Part shown: positions 43,686 through 53,800 of the stretch, one piece after another
Layout of the letters: each line of letters begins with the position of its first letter
How positions within the stretch are numbered: position 1 is the first letter of the stretch
Origin: Actinomycetes bacterium
GTDB taxonomy: Bacteria > Actinomycetota > Acidimicrobiia > Acidimicrobiales > JAMCPL01
Length of the DNA stretch: 64,000 nucleotides
NCBI GenBank assembly: GCA_021841005.1
Contig: JAKBVZ010000034.1
Coordinates: 38,002 to 102,001, forward strand
Reading direction: 5' to 3'
Notes under the pieces: generated by a model
The model's database searches: none
Told to the model about the DNA's origin: nothing
What the model saw: only the letters and a program-made list of their open reading frames with translations
Program-made: the position numbers and the translations under genes

Positions 43686-45133
43686 TACCCACCACAGCCA
43701 GCACATTACGGCAGGAACCCGCTGGCCATCCTCCAGCACCACAGAAGAAGACATGGCAGGAATCCCGAATCACGCTATGGGCCTGCGTGGTCATTACGAT
43801 CGGATGGGTTACCTGGGGATACTTCAAGATGAGACCCTCAGGCAAGGTAATCTCGCAAACAGATAGACTCGTACACTATCACACATGGGCATACGCCCAT
43901 CTGGCCTACTCTGACGTGGTCTGGCTCTACAAGGAGCACCACTTGTTCAACCACGCATTGCCCTACATCCACGTGCCGATCCAATATCCCGTTGTCATGG
44001 GGGTATACATGTGGCTGGCGGCATGGTTTGGGGGGGTAAGCGGTTACTTCCTGGCAAGCTCTATAGGGCTAGGCGCTTGCGCAGTAGGCACTCTTCTCAT
44101 CCTGCGGCGAATTGTACCGAGATACTACTACCTGTTCGCCCTTACACCACTCCTGCTTGTCTATTCCCTGCTCAACTGGGATCTTCTTGGCATCTTTCTC
44201 ATGGTCGCCGGCTGGTATGCATACCGCAGGAACAAATACGTCCTGTCTGGGATAATGTTCTCACTAGGAGTATTTGCAAAGCTCTTTCCTGTGTTCCTGC
44301 TCTTCTTCGCTTGTCTGGAACTGTGGCGTGACGGAAAGAGGAAAAACGCGAAAATCCTCTTCGTTTGGTTCGCAGGTACATCCCTGGTCATCAACCTTCC
44401 CTTCGCAGTGGCGAATCCTGTCAATTGGGGAGAGTTCTACGGGCATAATACGGTACGATCCGGAACTTCCGGCCTGCTCCTCAAACTTCGCCTGACAGCA
44501 CATCTAGGGGTAGCCGGAACGGATGCTGCCAGCTTTCTGGTAGTGGCTGCCGCACTGGTCATATTTACCGTGCTGGCATACAGCCATAGATTGCCGGTTG
44601 CCAGCGGTGCTGCCGGGCTGTTCACGGTATTCCTGCTTGTAAACAAAGTGTATTCACCACAATACACTCTCTGGATACTAGTCTTTGCAATTATTGCTGA
44701 GTGGCCTGCCTGGACAGCATGGCTTCTCGCAGCAGGCGGACTGATTGATTACTACAATTCGTTCACCGTCCTTTTCCTTGCATCTGACCACAGCCCTTCT
44801 TTTTCCTGGTACTTCCGTTACATATTTCCCCTCGGCAGCGATGCTAGATATGCAGCGCTGATAGCAACTCTGGCAGTAGGCATACGGCAAAGGATTACTC
44901 CTAGTGAATATTTCTCGAATCCCTTGCCACTACCTCATACCGACCAGCTGAAACCTGCCTCAGGTGAAGCCGACACCCAGGCTGGGTCGGAAGAGCCAGT
45001 TCTCAACACCCCCAACGTAGAACAGACGTCAGATATCACTGCTGCAAGCTCTCTCGCCCCGCATGATCGTAGCGACGGAACTGGCACAACGACTACTGAC
45101 ACCGGCAGAACCGTAATCAGCGCGAACCTGTAA
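43682..45133 (+). CDS. GT87-like (DUF2029) polytopic glycosyltransferase
   Basis: 483-residue membrane protein with about 10-11 helices, beginning at a TTG overlapping the previous stop. A conserved core (LNWDLLGIFLMVAGWYAYRR, LGVFAKLFPVFLLFFACLEL and LLVNKVYSPQYTLWILVF) matches polyprenol-phosphate-sugar-dependent GT-C enzymes of the GT87/DUF2029 type such as mycobacterial alpha-mannosyltransferases. The last 70 residues are Thr/Ser-rich and cytoplasmic or disordered. Probably adds mannose or another sugar to a cell-envelope glycan. It is followed 3 bp later by the YfhO-like gene. Confidence 0.8.
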   Translation: MIPTTASTLRQEPAGHPPAPQKKTWQESRITLWACVVITIGWVTWGYFKMRPSGKVISQTDRLVHYHTWAYAHLAYSDVVWLYKEHHLFNHALPYIHVPIQYPVVMGVYMWLAAWFGGVSGYFLASSIGLGACAVGTLLILRRIVPRYYYLFALTPLLLVYSLLNWDLLGIFLMVAGWYAYRRNKYVLSGIMFSLGVFAKLFPVFLLFFACLELWRDGKRKNAKILFVWFAGTSLVINLPFAVANPVNWGEFYGHNTVRSGTSGLLLKLRLTAHLGVAGTDAASFLVVAAALVIFTVLAYSHRLPVASGAAGLFTVFLLVNKVYSPQYTLWILVFAIIAEWPAWTAWLLAAGGLIDYYNSFTVLFLASDHSPSFSWYFRYIFPLGSDARYAALIATLAVGIRQRITPSEYFSNPLPLPHTDQLKPASGEADTQAGSEEPVLNTPNVEQTSDITAASSLAPHDRSDGTGTTTTDTGRTVISANL

Positions 45134-45136
45134 GAA

Positions 45137-48100
45137 GTGTTGTACGCAAAGAAAAAAGACATCATTGCACTAGGGATACTACTGGCAATCCCTACACTTG
45201 CCATAGGCATCACCGCTGCCCTCGGCTATCACGCAATGCTTACCGGAGACAACCAGATCCAGAACTTCCCCCTCAGAGTGCTGGTTGGTCGGGACATTGC
45301 CTCAGGTCACCTGCCTCTGTGGAACCCATTGAACTGGAGCGGAACACCGCTCCTCGCCAGCTTCAACTCCGGGGCACTCTACCCTCCGGTGCTGCTGTTC
45401 GCAGTCTTCCCTCCCCTTACCGCTTGGGCACTTACCTGGATCCTCACATACTGGATCTGCATTTCGGGCACTTACCTGCTATGCCGCAAATTGAGCATCT
45501 CGCCGTGGGCATCAGCACTTGGCGCGGCCACATTTTCCTTTGCAGGTACGATGAGTCTGCAAATTGCTCATCTCCAGGTAATGGAAGGTGATGCGTGGAT
45601 ACCGTGGATATTGCTCGGCGTGGAGGGACTGGCCGCAGCCATCAAGGGCCGACCGTCCAGTACAGACCCATACTTGCGAACCTCCTCAAGGATGAAAACT
45701 GCCGCATGGACCGCTCTGATCGCGTTATCGATTGCAATGACAGTGCTATCGGGCTCAACCAGCACAATGGCTGCTGCTGGAGTGATGACGGGACTGGTGG
45801 TCCTCTGGCACTTTTTTCATGGCAACGAATGGAAGGAGTTCCGGCGCCGGGCGGTATTTCTGGCACTTTCAGTACTGGCTGCACTATGGGGTTTTGGACT
45901 TTCCTCGATCCAAATCTTGACCGGATTGCAGTTCGTGGGTATCTCCCAGCGAAGCGATGGATCGGCCTCTTACGCCTTCGGCTCGTACTCCATATCCTTC
46001 GCGAGATGGCTCTTCCTGTTCCTGCCCGGCATTGCAGGCGGATCGGGAAACTTCCGGCTGCCCAAAAGCGTGCTGTTCATAGCCGATAACGCAACGTACT
46101 TCGGCTTGTTGCCATTAGTGGCGTTCTTTGCTCTCCTTGCTGTCTCGTTAAGCAGGCACAGGCATACTGATTCCCAGAAGTGGGCTATGTGGATTGTAGT
46201 GGCAGTGGTTGGGGCGGTACTTGCCATGGGAAGTGCACTTCCAGGAGGGAGCATCCTTTCTCACATTCCGTTCTATGGTGGATTGCGCGTTCAGGCAAGG
46301 AACATCGTCATTACCGATCTGGCGGTAGCAGTCATATTGGGTTTCTGGCTAGACCGCATACTCAGCCTGCGTATGTCCACTGCCAATAGGGCCGTACCAG
46401 CACATGCTCCGGTGGCTGCCACTGCTACCTGCGTGTCATCAGACACAAATGCGGCTGCTGACAGGGATGACAGCGTCATGCACGGAAAAGCTGTCGATGA
46501 GCCTAGCCTTGCCCGCATGGATCACAGTAGGACAAGCGGGCAGGATCGACATCGTCGCTCTCCATCCCGCAAGGAAGTCGTTGCTGGAGCAATACCGGTG
46601 CTAGCTGCGGTAGTGCTGGCCGTCATCGGACTTACAAATCCGACAGCCATAGAACACGCCTTGAGCATCACGGGTAATCCAGCAAATGTAGGTAAGGCAA
46701 TGTGGCCGTCAGTGCTCGAAACGCTCATACTGGCGATGCTGGCTTCGATCTTGGCATGGAAGTGGCCAAAACTGAGCTCTCGCTCTATTCGCACGATGGC
46801 CACTGCGATCGTAATCCTAGATCTCGGATTCTTCGCAATGGTCATCGCCCCCGGTTTCCGGTTCTCCGGCGTAAACTCGATAGTACCGAGGGCATCAGGC
46901 TTCGATCACCCGCCATTTCGCAAGCTTGCTCCAGGCCCCATACAACCAGGTACCCGGTATGCTCTCTTCGATCCAAACTTTGCCGATTTCACCAGCGCCC
47001 TTCGCCATGCTCAAATCGACGAAAATGTACTAGCAGGAGTACCTAGCATTCAGGGATACGGGTCTGTGGTATGGGGTCCCTATGATTTAGCAACCTGCAC
47101 TCATGCCTATGACTCGGTGCGGGTGTCGATACTCGCATCGGATGTGTCGAATGAGCTGGACCTGGGAACATTGCTGGCGGCGCAGGGCAACTTTGTCAAT
47201 CCTGCTGGGTCCGGCCAGGCCGCTCCACCTCCTTCCAGCAGTATCCACATGCCATGCCCACCATCTGCATATACAAGCATTCCCGCTCCATCTGGCTCGG
47301 CCACTGGCACGGGCACCGCTGCCAGTTCCACGCCTTCTACGGTTACAACATCGTCGTCAAGCTACATAGAGAACACGAGCGATCCTGGTTCTTCCGGTGG
47401 ATCAAACACCACAAGCGCACCCACCACGCAAGCAAGTAGCGCTGAGTGGTACATCGGCTCGTTAAAAACCGTGTCGCAGGTTACCATAGCCATTCCCGCC
47501 GCGGTCCAGAACATCCTGGACCGCTCGAGCCGGTCGAAACGTGCCACAACAGCTCACCCTTCACGCTCAGATGCCACCGTAAAACGTCCTGCAAGGCATC
47601 CCACAAAGCATACGACTCTTCGCAAGCAGGTAACGCGTAAGCCGACAATGCAGATTGAGCTCCTAGAGCCGTCTGGCGCTGCAGCCGGCTCTACGGGCTT
47701 GACCAGCAACTCTACGGCTGCTGACATAACCAGCCGACAGTCGCCTACGCTCTCGATCGCCCGATCATCATACGCCACCCAGATAAGGCGGCGCGGCAAA
47801 ACGGCTATTTACAGCGCAACCTTCTCCAAGCCGGTCAGTGCAATTGCAATCAGGGTTACCGGACCCGCTGCCGCGTACATACAGCCGGAAAACTTGACGA
47901 TCAAAACCACCTCGGGAGCCGGTCCTGGTAATACACTGACCCTAAATGGTCCTCTTGTCAACGTGGTCCGGCCAGGCAAGTGGACATATAGTGGAACATT
48001 CGGCCAATTCCTCGCGTTTCACAACACTGAGGCATACGGCCACCTGTGGCTCGCTTCACTGGGGAGCAGCTTTATTGCAGGCGGAAACCTGTCACCTTCA

Positions 48101-48475
48101 GTACTATCAAGTCCAGGAGACGCCTTGTCAATTCTTGAGATCACCCAAGCTGGCAACGAAGTCGATAGAGTGACGTCCACATCACCTGCATTACTGGTCA
48201 GGAGCATGGCGTGGGCTCCCGGGTGGACAGCTACTGTTACGACAGCCGGCAAGAACGGCAAAATTACGGAAAGAGTATCGCGTTATGGGATAGTCCAGGC
48301 TGCACCCATTCCGCAGGGAACCTCCACTGTATCATTCTCCTACTGGCCGCCGGGCATGACCCAAGGTATTGTCTTGACTGGTGTATCGCTGATTGCTCTG
48401 GCAGGCATCGCTGCAGCTTGCATACGGCAGCTCATCATTCGTAAGCGGCGTATCCCGAGACTGTTGGGCAAGTAG
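45137..48475 (+). CDS. Large YfhO-like membrane protein
   Basis: 1112 residues, GTG start 3 bp after the preceding stop codon. The N-terminal half has about 12 helices with YfhO/GT-C features: GDNQIQNFPLRVLVGRDIAS, GHLPLWNPLNWSGTPLLA, GALYPPVLLF and AATFSFAGTMSLQIAHLQV. The middle and C-terminal half is extracellular and very Ser/Thr-rich (about 700-860), then a beta-rich region (LWLASLGSSFIAGGNLSPS, VRSMAWAPGWTATVT) and a last helix (GIVLTGVSLIALAGIAAACI) with a basic tail. YfhO homologues glycosylate teichoic acids in Firmicutes; here a transferase for envelope glycans is inferred. Confidence 0.8.
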   Translation: MLYAKKKDIIALGILLAIPTLAIGITAALGYHAMLTGDNQIQNFPLRVLVGRDIASGHLPLWNPLNWSGTPLLASFNSGALYPPVLLFAVFPPLTAWALTWILTYWICISGTYLLCRKLSISPWASALGAATFSFAGTMSLQIAHLQVMEGDAWIPWILLGVEGLAAAIKGRPSSTDPYLRTSSRMKTAAWTALIALSIAMTVLSGSTSTMAAAGVMTGLVVLWHFFHGNEWKEFRRRAVFLALSVLAALWGFGLSSIQILTGLQFVGISQRSDGSASYAFGSYSISFARWLFLFLPGIAGGSGNFRLPKSVLFIADNATYFGLLPLVAFFALLAVSLSRHRHTDSQKWAMWIVVAVVGAVLAMGSALPGGSILSHIPFYGGLRVQARNIVITDLAVAVILGFWLDRILSLRMSTANRAVPAHAPVAATATCVSSDTNAAADRDDSVMHGKAVDEPSLARMDHSRTSGQDRHRRSPSRKEVVAGAIPVLAAVVLAVIGLTNPTAIEHALSITGNPANVGKAMWPSVLETLILAMLASILAWKWPKLSSRSIRTMATAIVILDLGFFAMVIAPGFRFSGVNSIVPRASGFDHPPFRKLAPGPIQPGTRYALFDPNFADFTSALRHAQIDENVLAGVPSIQGYGSVVWGPYDLATCTHAYDSVRVSILASDVSNELDLGTLLAAQGNFVNPAGSGQAAPPPSSSIHMPCPPSAYTSIPAPSGSATGTGTAASSTPSTVTTSSSSYIENTSDPGSSGGSNTTSAPTTQASSAEWYIGSLKTVSQVTIAIPAAVQNILDRSSRSKRATTAHPSRSDATVKRPARHPTKHTTLRKQVTRKPTMQIELLEPSGAAAGSTGLTSNSTAADITSRQSPTLSIARSSYATQIRRRGKTAIYSATFSKPVSAIAIRVTGPAAAYIQPENLTIKTTSGAGPGNTLTLNGPLVNVVRPGKWTYSGTFGQFLAFHNTEAYGHLWLASLGSSFIAGGNLSPSVLSSPGDALSILEITQAGNEVDRVTSTSPALLVRSMAWAPGWTATVTTAGKNGKITERVSRYGIVQAAPIPQGTSTVSFSYWPPGMTQGIVLTGVSLIALAGIAAACIRQLIIRKRRIPRLLGK

Positions 48476-48520
48476 GTTCGCGATTACGGACTCGCCAAGA
48501 CCGATATAGACTGGCAGTGA

Positions 48521-48898
48521 ATGAGAATACTGCGGATCATGGGAACGGCCGCATTAGTGGTAATAGGCATCGTGCACCTCAATCTCTATGTGCGCGAGCA
48601 CTATGACCAGATTCCCAACATAGGTCCGCTGTTCCTGCTGGATATCATACTGGCCTGGTCAGGTGCCCTCGCTATTGCACTGACCCGGAATATCAACGCA
48701 AGGAGGTATATAGCTGGAATGGGAACGTTGCTCTGCCTGGGAACTTTTGCCGGATATATGGTAGCCTTGGTGCACCCGCTGCTTGGCTTCGAAGAACCTG
48801 GTATGTCGTATTCGGGCGGAGTTGCGATAGCGGCAGAGCTACTGGGTGCCTACGCTCTCGGATGGTATGCCTTAAAGGCAGGACATGCCGAGCACTAG
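48521..48898 (+). CDS. Small four-helix membrane protein
   Basis: 125 residues with four hydrophobic segments (for example GTAALVVIGIVHLNLYV and LLCLGTFAGYMVALVHPL) and short polar loops (NIGPLFLLDIILAWSG, EEPGMSYSGGVAIAAELLGA). The pattern resembles small DoxX-like or unknown actinobacterial membrane proteins; no catalytic residue is evident. It lies 45 bp after the YfhO-like gene and 154 bp before a secreted-repeat lipoprotein. Confidence 0.75.
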   Translation: MRILRIMGTAALVVIGIVHLNLYVREHYDQIPNIGPLFLLDIILAWSGALAIALTRNINARRYIAGMGTLLCLGTFAGYMVALVHPLLGFEEPGMSYSGGVAIAAELLGAYALGWYALKAGHAEH

Positions 48899-49052
48899 AG
48901 TGGACACACGGCACATGGATTGGCCAGCAGTGCGGGCAGTGCCGGTACTGCCGAGATCAGTAATTTTACTAGGACACAAAATGGCAGGATGGAGATCTAA
49001 ATCGCAGTTGAGCACAGATGGCGACGCAATCTGTGCATGCCGACACTTCGAA

Positions 49053-49538
49053 ATGGACAACGGTAGACATGAATTGAACCCAAGAGCGATATCCGGCATT
49101 TTGCTCGCGGCTTTCACCTTAGCCCTAGCCGCATGCTCCAGCAGCGCTCCGCATGTATCCCCCGTGACGCACGCTGACACTATTACCATAAGAAAGACAG
49201 CCATAGGCCCGATACTGGTCAATAGCTCAGGTTACACGCTATACGCATTCTCTCTGGACAAGCCGGACAAGAGCAACTGTCCTACTGGAGCCTGCACCGC
49301 ACTGTGGCCGCCTCTTGAATACGGCGGCAAACCCAAGCTCGGACCAGGCCTGTCCTCAGAGCTCCTGGGTAAAATACGTAGGCCGAGCGGAAAGTACCAG
49401 GTGACTTATGGCAGCCATCCACTGTACACATACACGGTGGACACTGCCCCCGGACAGACCCATGGAGAGGCGCTGGAACAATTCGGGGGGATATGGTATG
49501 CGTTGTCGCCCGGTGGCCACGAGATAAAATCCAGATAG
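49053..49538 (+). CDS. Secreted-repeat lipoprotein
   Basis: 161 residues from ATG 49053, chosen because it starts a lipoprotein signal (LLAAFTLALAAC, lipobox LAAC) followed by SSSAPHVSPV; the frame opens earlier within the previous gene without signal-like sequence. Two repeats of the 'secreted repeat of unknown function' type (PF03640-like) are seen: VNSSGYTLYAFSLDK...CPTGACTALWPPL and YGSHPLYTYTVDTAPGQTHGEA...GGIWYALSPGG. Function unknown; members are anchored outside the membrane. Confidence 0.85.
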   Translation: MDNGRHELNPRAISGILLAAFTLALAACSSSAPHVSPVTHADTITIRKTAIGPILVNSSGYTLYAFSLDKPDKSNCPTGACTALWPPLEYGGKPKLGPGLSSELLGKIRRPSGKYQVTYGSHPLYTYTVDTAPGQTHGEALEQFGGIWYALSPGGHEIKSR

Positions 49539-49548
49539 AATGCATCTG

Positions 49549-49566
49549 ATCCGGCTGAAGCCGGAT
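49549..49566. terminator. Candidate bidirectional hairpin between convergent genes
   Basis: ATCCGGCTGAAGCCGGAT forms a 7-bp perfect stem with a TGAA loop just after the lipoprotein stop and upstream of the end of the convergent membrane gene (49642). There is no T-run, so the call rests on stem and location only. Confidence 0.4.
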
Positions 49567-49641
49567 GACCCGGCACCACGGACCCGGGTATGATCGGCGT
49601 AGTAGGATCAATACGGACCCGGTAGATCCAGGTAGGTAGAT

Positions 49642-50745
49642 TCAATCTCCTGCAGGTGTCACCTGATCAGAATGCGCCAGCCGAGCAGGCACTGCGGAAA
49701 TAGTGGCATGATCGCCCACGTCCAACTGTGGCGACCAGCCTGAACCAATTGCAGGTACGGTCAAACGCCGTGGCCATAGGATGAGAGCAAGCAGCACGAG
49801 AGCCGGACCGGAATTGGGATCAGTACCACTACCGGTAAGAATGCCGCCAAAGTTCTGACCGATAACCCAGAAAACCGATGCCAGCGCAATGCCCATGCCA
49901 AGCGCTATACGGCGGGTAAACGGTCGCAGTACCATCCATCCGGCAGCGAACCCCGCAACCAGTAAGACCCCAGCTACCACGGTGCCAGCGCCTTGGAGCA
50001 GGCCCGCAGCATGAGTATCGATTGACGCCAGCCAGCCCGGTTCACCCAACGCACCGGCGCGTAACTGCGCCGGTATCGACCCAGGCGCGAAGTTGCCATA
50101 CTGCAATTCCAGTAGCGAACTCCCACCCCATACTAGCACCCATGCGATCAGTGATCCGTTGTGACCAAGCAACCCACGATCCGCCACCGACTCGAATCTC
50201 GCAGGGTTGGTAACTGGCTGCACCCTGTCGTCGCTCAGTTCAGCATCCTCGACCTTTTCCTTCGCAGGCCATAGGTGGAGCGCAGCCAGGCAGTACAACA
50301 AAGCAGCTCCGGGGGCGCCGGTCAACATCGATGCCTGAGGGAAGATGATCCCGCCGACACCCTCCCCCACTACCCATACCGCCAGAGCCCACATGATGGA
50401 AACGCCAAGTCCTAAGCGAGCAGTTTTCTTATTCCGGCGGATTGCCGAAAATACTAAAATGCCTCCTATTGCAAGCTGAATAGCCGCAACAAAAGTATTG
50501 CCGATTGCCTGATGTGCCACCATCAACCGTGCCACAAAAGCTATAAAATCAGTAATGACGTTCGGTCGTCCCATGGTGTTCTCAGCCACTGACCCGAGCA
50601 ACCCGTTGGATCCCCGCTTGTACATGTAGGGCTGCAATTGCAAGGCTCCGTCCAGCAACCACAGCATTCCAAGCGCTGCCTGCAGTCGCTCCCTAGCGCT
50701 GGATCTTGCCAACGCATACGTCTGCCGATATGATCCTCTTACCAT
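49642..50745 (-). CDS. Polytopic membrane protein with internal duplication
   Basis: 367 residues from ATG 50745; the frame opens at 50811, but that would leave only 6 bp to the divergent gene. Eight or so helices form two similar halves: LGMLWLLDGALQLQPYM then VWVVGEGVGGIIFPQASMLTGAPGAALLY, and WVLVWGGSSLLELQY then VFWVIGQNFGGILTGSGTDPNSGPALVLL. The LQLQP and G-x-GGI motifs recur in an uncharacterised actinobacterial family. No function is assigned. Confidence 0.75.
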   Translation of the reverse strand: MVRGSYRQTYALARSSARERLQAALGMLWLLDGALQLQPYMYKRGSNGLLGSVAENTMGRPNVITDFIAFVARLMVAHQAIGNTFVAAIQLAIGGILVFSAIRRNKKTARLGLGVSIMWALAVWVVGEGVGGIIFPQASMLTGAPGAALLYCLAALHLWPAKEKVEDAELSDDRVQPVTNPARFESVADRGLLGHNGSLIAWVLVWGGSSLLELQYGNFAPGSIPAQLRAGALGEPGWLASIDTHAAGLLQGAGTVVAGVLLVAGFAAGWMVLRPFTRRIALGMGIALASVFWVIGQNFGGILTGSGTDPNSGPALVLLALILWPRRLTVPAIGSGWSPQLDVGDHATISAVPARLAHSDQVTPAGD

Positions 50746-50817
50746 CCCGGCAGCTATTTTAATGCCATATTCGCTGGAATACAGGCAACCAACTATACGG
50801 AATGGTAACATACTGCA

Positions 50818-53800
50818 ATGCAGCAGTTCAAGCCACGATCAACGATAAAATACCTCATAGCAGTGATGCTCGCTGGCATGATGCCACTGCTGATCATCCA
50901 AGCAACGCTCTCCATCCCTTCCGGTGCCACCAGCCAGTCCACCCTTGCCAATGCATTATCTTATCCTCCAGCGCCCGCATGTATCCCCACCTTGCAGGCA
51001 CCATGCCAAAGCGCCAACCCATCTCAGGAAGCGGCCTCCGCCATGACGGCTCTCGGGTCATCAGGCATGAACCTTGCACAAGCTTTCAGGCAATACACAA
51101 CCGGCAGTCCAAACGTGATCGTTGCCTACATAGAAGGTGGGATGAACTGGCAGATGCCCGGTGCGAGCACCATTTCGAACCACATGTATCTGAACTGGCA
51201 CAATCTCCCGGTACCATGCAGCGGCACCACAATCGCCACTGCGACCATGGTGGTGAACGGAAAAACCGAGCCATGCAGCCTCCACTACTCAAATAATATA
51301 GCAAACTACGATCCAGACCATGACGGGGTGGTTCGTGCCGACGAGTGGGCACACGATCCGAGAGTAAAGGACTATAACCACAACGGCTACATTGATCCCG
51401 AAGACCTCATCACTGCATTCTCCAACGGCCACGGCAAGGGGCCCTACCCCAACAATATCTCCGGCTGGAACTTCTACCGGAATACCAATGACCCAGCGAC
51501 AGCCGATTCCGCTTACGACCATCCGGACTACCAGATGCTCGAAATACTGCGAAGCTGTCCGAACTGCTCCATACTCCCTGTAAAGGCGGGCAACGAATCA
51601 CTCGACGCCACTGAGGAACTGGCCAAGGCATGGATGTATGCCTATCACTCGGGTGCTCGCGTCATAGTGTCCGTTACGGCGGACCTGGGATATTCACGTC
51701 TCATGCGCCAGACCATAGACTACCTGTACTCGAAAGGCGTGATCATGCTCGAAGCATCCAATGACTTCGATTCCACCGATCACCAGGGTGGGATGTATTG
51801 GCCGCATGTCATTCCCGGAAACGGTGCTGTCGTGGACAGTGCGGGAACCGCTTGGACGCGATCGGACCTCAACTCATGGGGAACTCATGCAATGTTTGTC
51901 GCGCCGAACCGCTCCAGCACATCCGAGTCTACTCCCACCTTGGGAGGCGCTCTAGCACTTCTGCTGTCGTGGGGCAACGAGGAATACCGCAACCATGTGA
52001 TACCACAGCCTTTGACAGGCCCGCAGGCCGTACAGATCCTACGCAATACCGCCACGCCGGTGACCAATCCCAACCTCCCGTGGCCAGGTTCACCTGGGCA
52101 TTGGAATATGCAGTACGGGTACGGTATCCCGAACATTCCAGCAGCAATGCAGGCCATTGCTAAAGACCAGATACCACCTGTACCGAGCATATCGTCACCG
52201 TCTTGGTATTCAATCCATGACCCTACTGTTGAATCCTCCGTACCGGTGACCGGCACTGTAAGTGCACCGAACGGTGGCAATTTTTCCTGGACCGTACAGG
52301 CCGGCCTGGGTCCACAGCCCACGTCCACCCAGTGGTTTACGGTAGGCTCCGGACATGCCACAGGCTCCTTCTCGGGCACACTCGGTACCTTGCCGCTCTC
52401 CAGGATACCGAAGTCCTACTGGAGTGCCCCCTTCCGCCAATCACAATCGAAGTATGTCAACTCATCGGAGCAGTATGCAGTGACACTGAAGGTAACCGTC
52501 ACAGGATCAGCTGGCGTAACGGGCATTACCCGGCGTGCCATCAATGTGGTGCATGATGCAACCTGGATGAAAGGATTCCCGATCAAGCTCCAATCCAGTG
52601 TCGAGGGCACCCCGGCCCTAGTGGATCTGCAGGGAACGGGTCACCTGGATCTGGTCTTCGGAACCTCTGACGGCTACATACATGCGATTGATCCTGCAAC
52701 AGGAAAGGAACTCCCCGGCTGGCCGGTACACACCCTACCCGTGCACGTTCCTCTGGCGGTACCAGGCATGGACACTCCCTACCAGCCCATCCTCACTCCC
52801 GTAGCTGTCGGCAGCCTCTACAACAATGGTCACCTATCTGTCGTAGCCACCTCCATCGAAGGGTGCGTCTACGTATTCAATGCTCGCGGGCAACTGCAAT
52901 CTGGATGGCCGCGATGCGCCAGTCGCGGCGTGCAACCGATGCCGGTGCCTGCTCCCGTCCTGCCCCATGTACGCGAACCGGTAGCGGCAGCCGTTGCAGC
53001 ACCCGTACTCGCTGATCTCCAAGGTAACGGACAACTCGATATTGTCCAAGCCGGGATGGACGGCTACATCCACGCCTGGCAAGCAGATGGATCGGACGTA
53101 CCAGGCTGGCCGGTCCACGTCACGCTTCCCACCGGATTTCAGATACACAAGGGATACATACTGGAGAATGATATGACACTGGTCGGTACGCCTGCTATTG
53201 CACACCTCCAGGGACCCAACTCGCTGGATATAGTCGAACGCAGCCAATTCACTGAAATTACCGGCGGCGGGATACTGCCACTCCCTTACGGAGTGGCCTT
53301 CGCCTACAGTTCAGCTGGTCAACTCCTGCCCGGATGGCCGGTGGTAATGCCCGGCATCATAGAGGATTATGGTTCAGCGATGGGCCCAATCACTGAAGGG
53401 AGTTCGTCTCCTGTTGCCGCTCCCGTCTCGGGCAATGGGCCTGACTCGGTCGAGGTGGGGCCTGTGTGGACCCCACCATATCTTATAGATGCAGGAGGAA
53501 CCACCATCGGCACGTATGGCTCTTTCTATAGTGCCGCCGCTTCCATGCTGGCGATAAATAATAATCCGAGCCTGGCAGTTCCTGGCAAGCTGCCTCCCGG
53601 ATCACCGATCCCATTTGCCACAAGTGGAGCATACGGCAGGTTTGACGGCCAACTTACCTATGCACAAGAGATGCTCGGCTCATCGCACTTAGCGGCGGCC
53701 GAAGTATACCCTCAGTCGGGGTTCAACGTCACACAATACGAAGTGGCATATCCAGCCGACGCCGCCATGAACGCAAAGCCGCTACCTGGATTCCCCGCTC

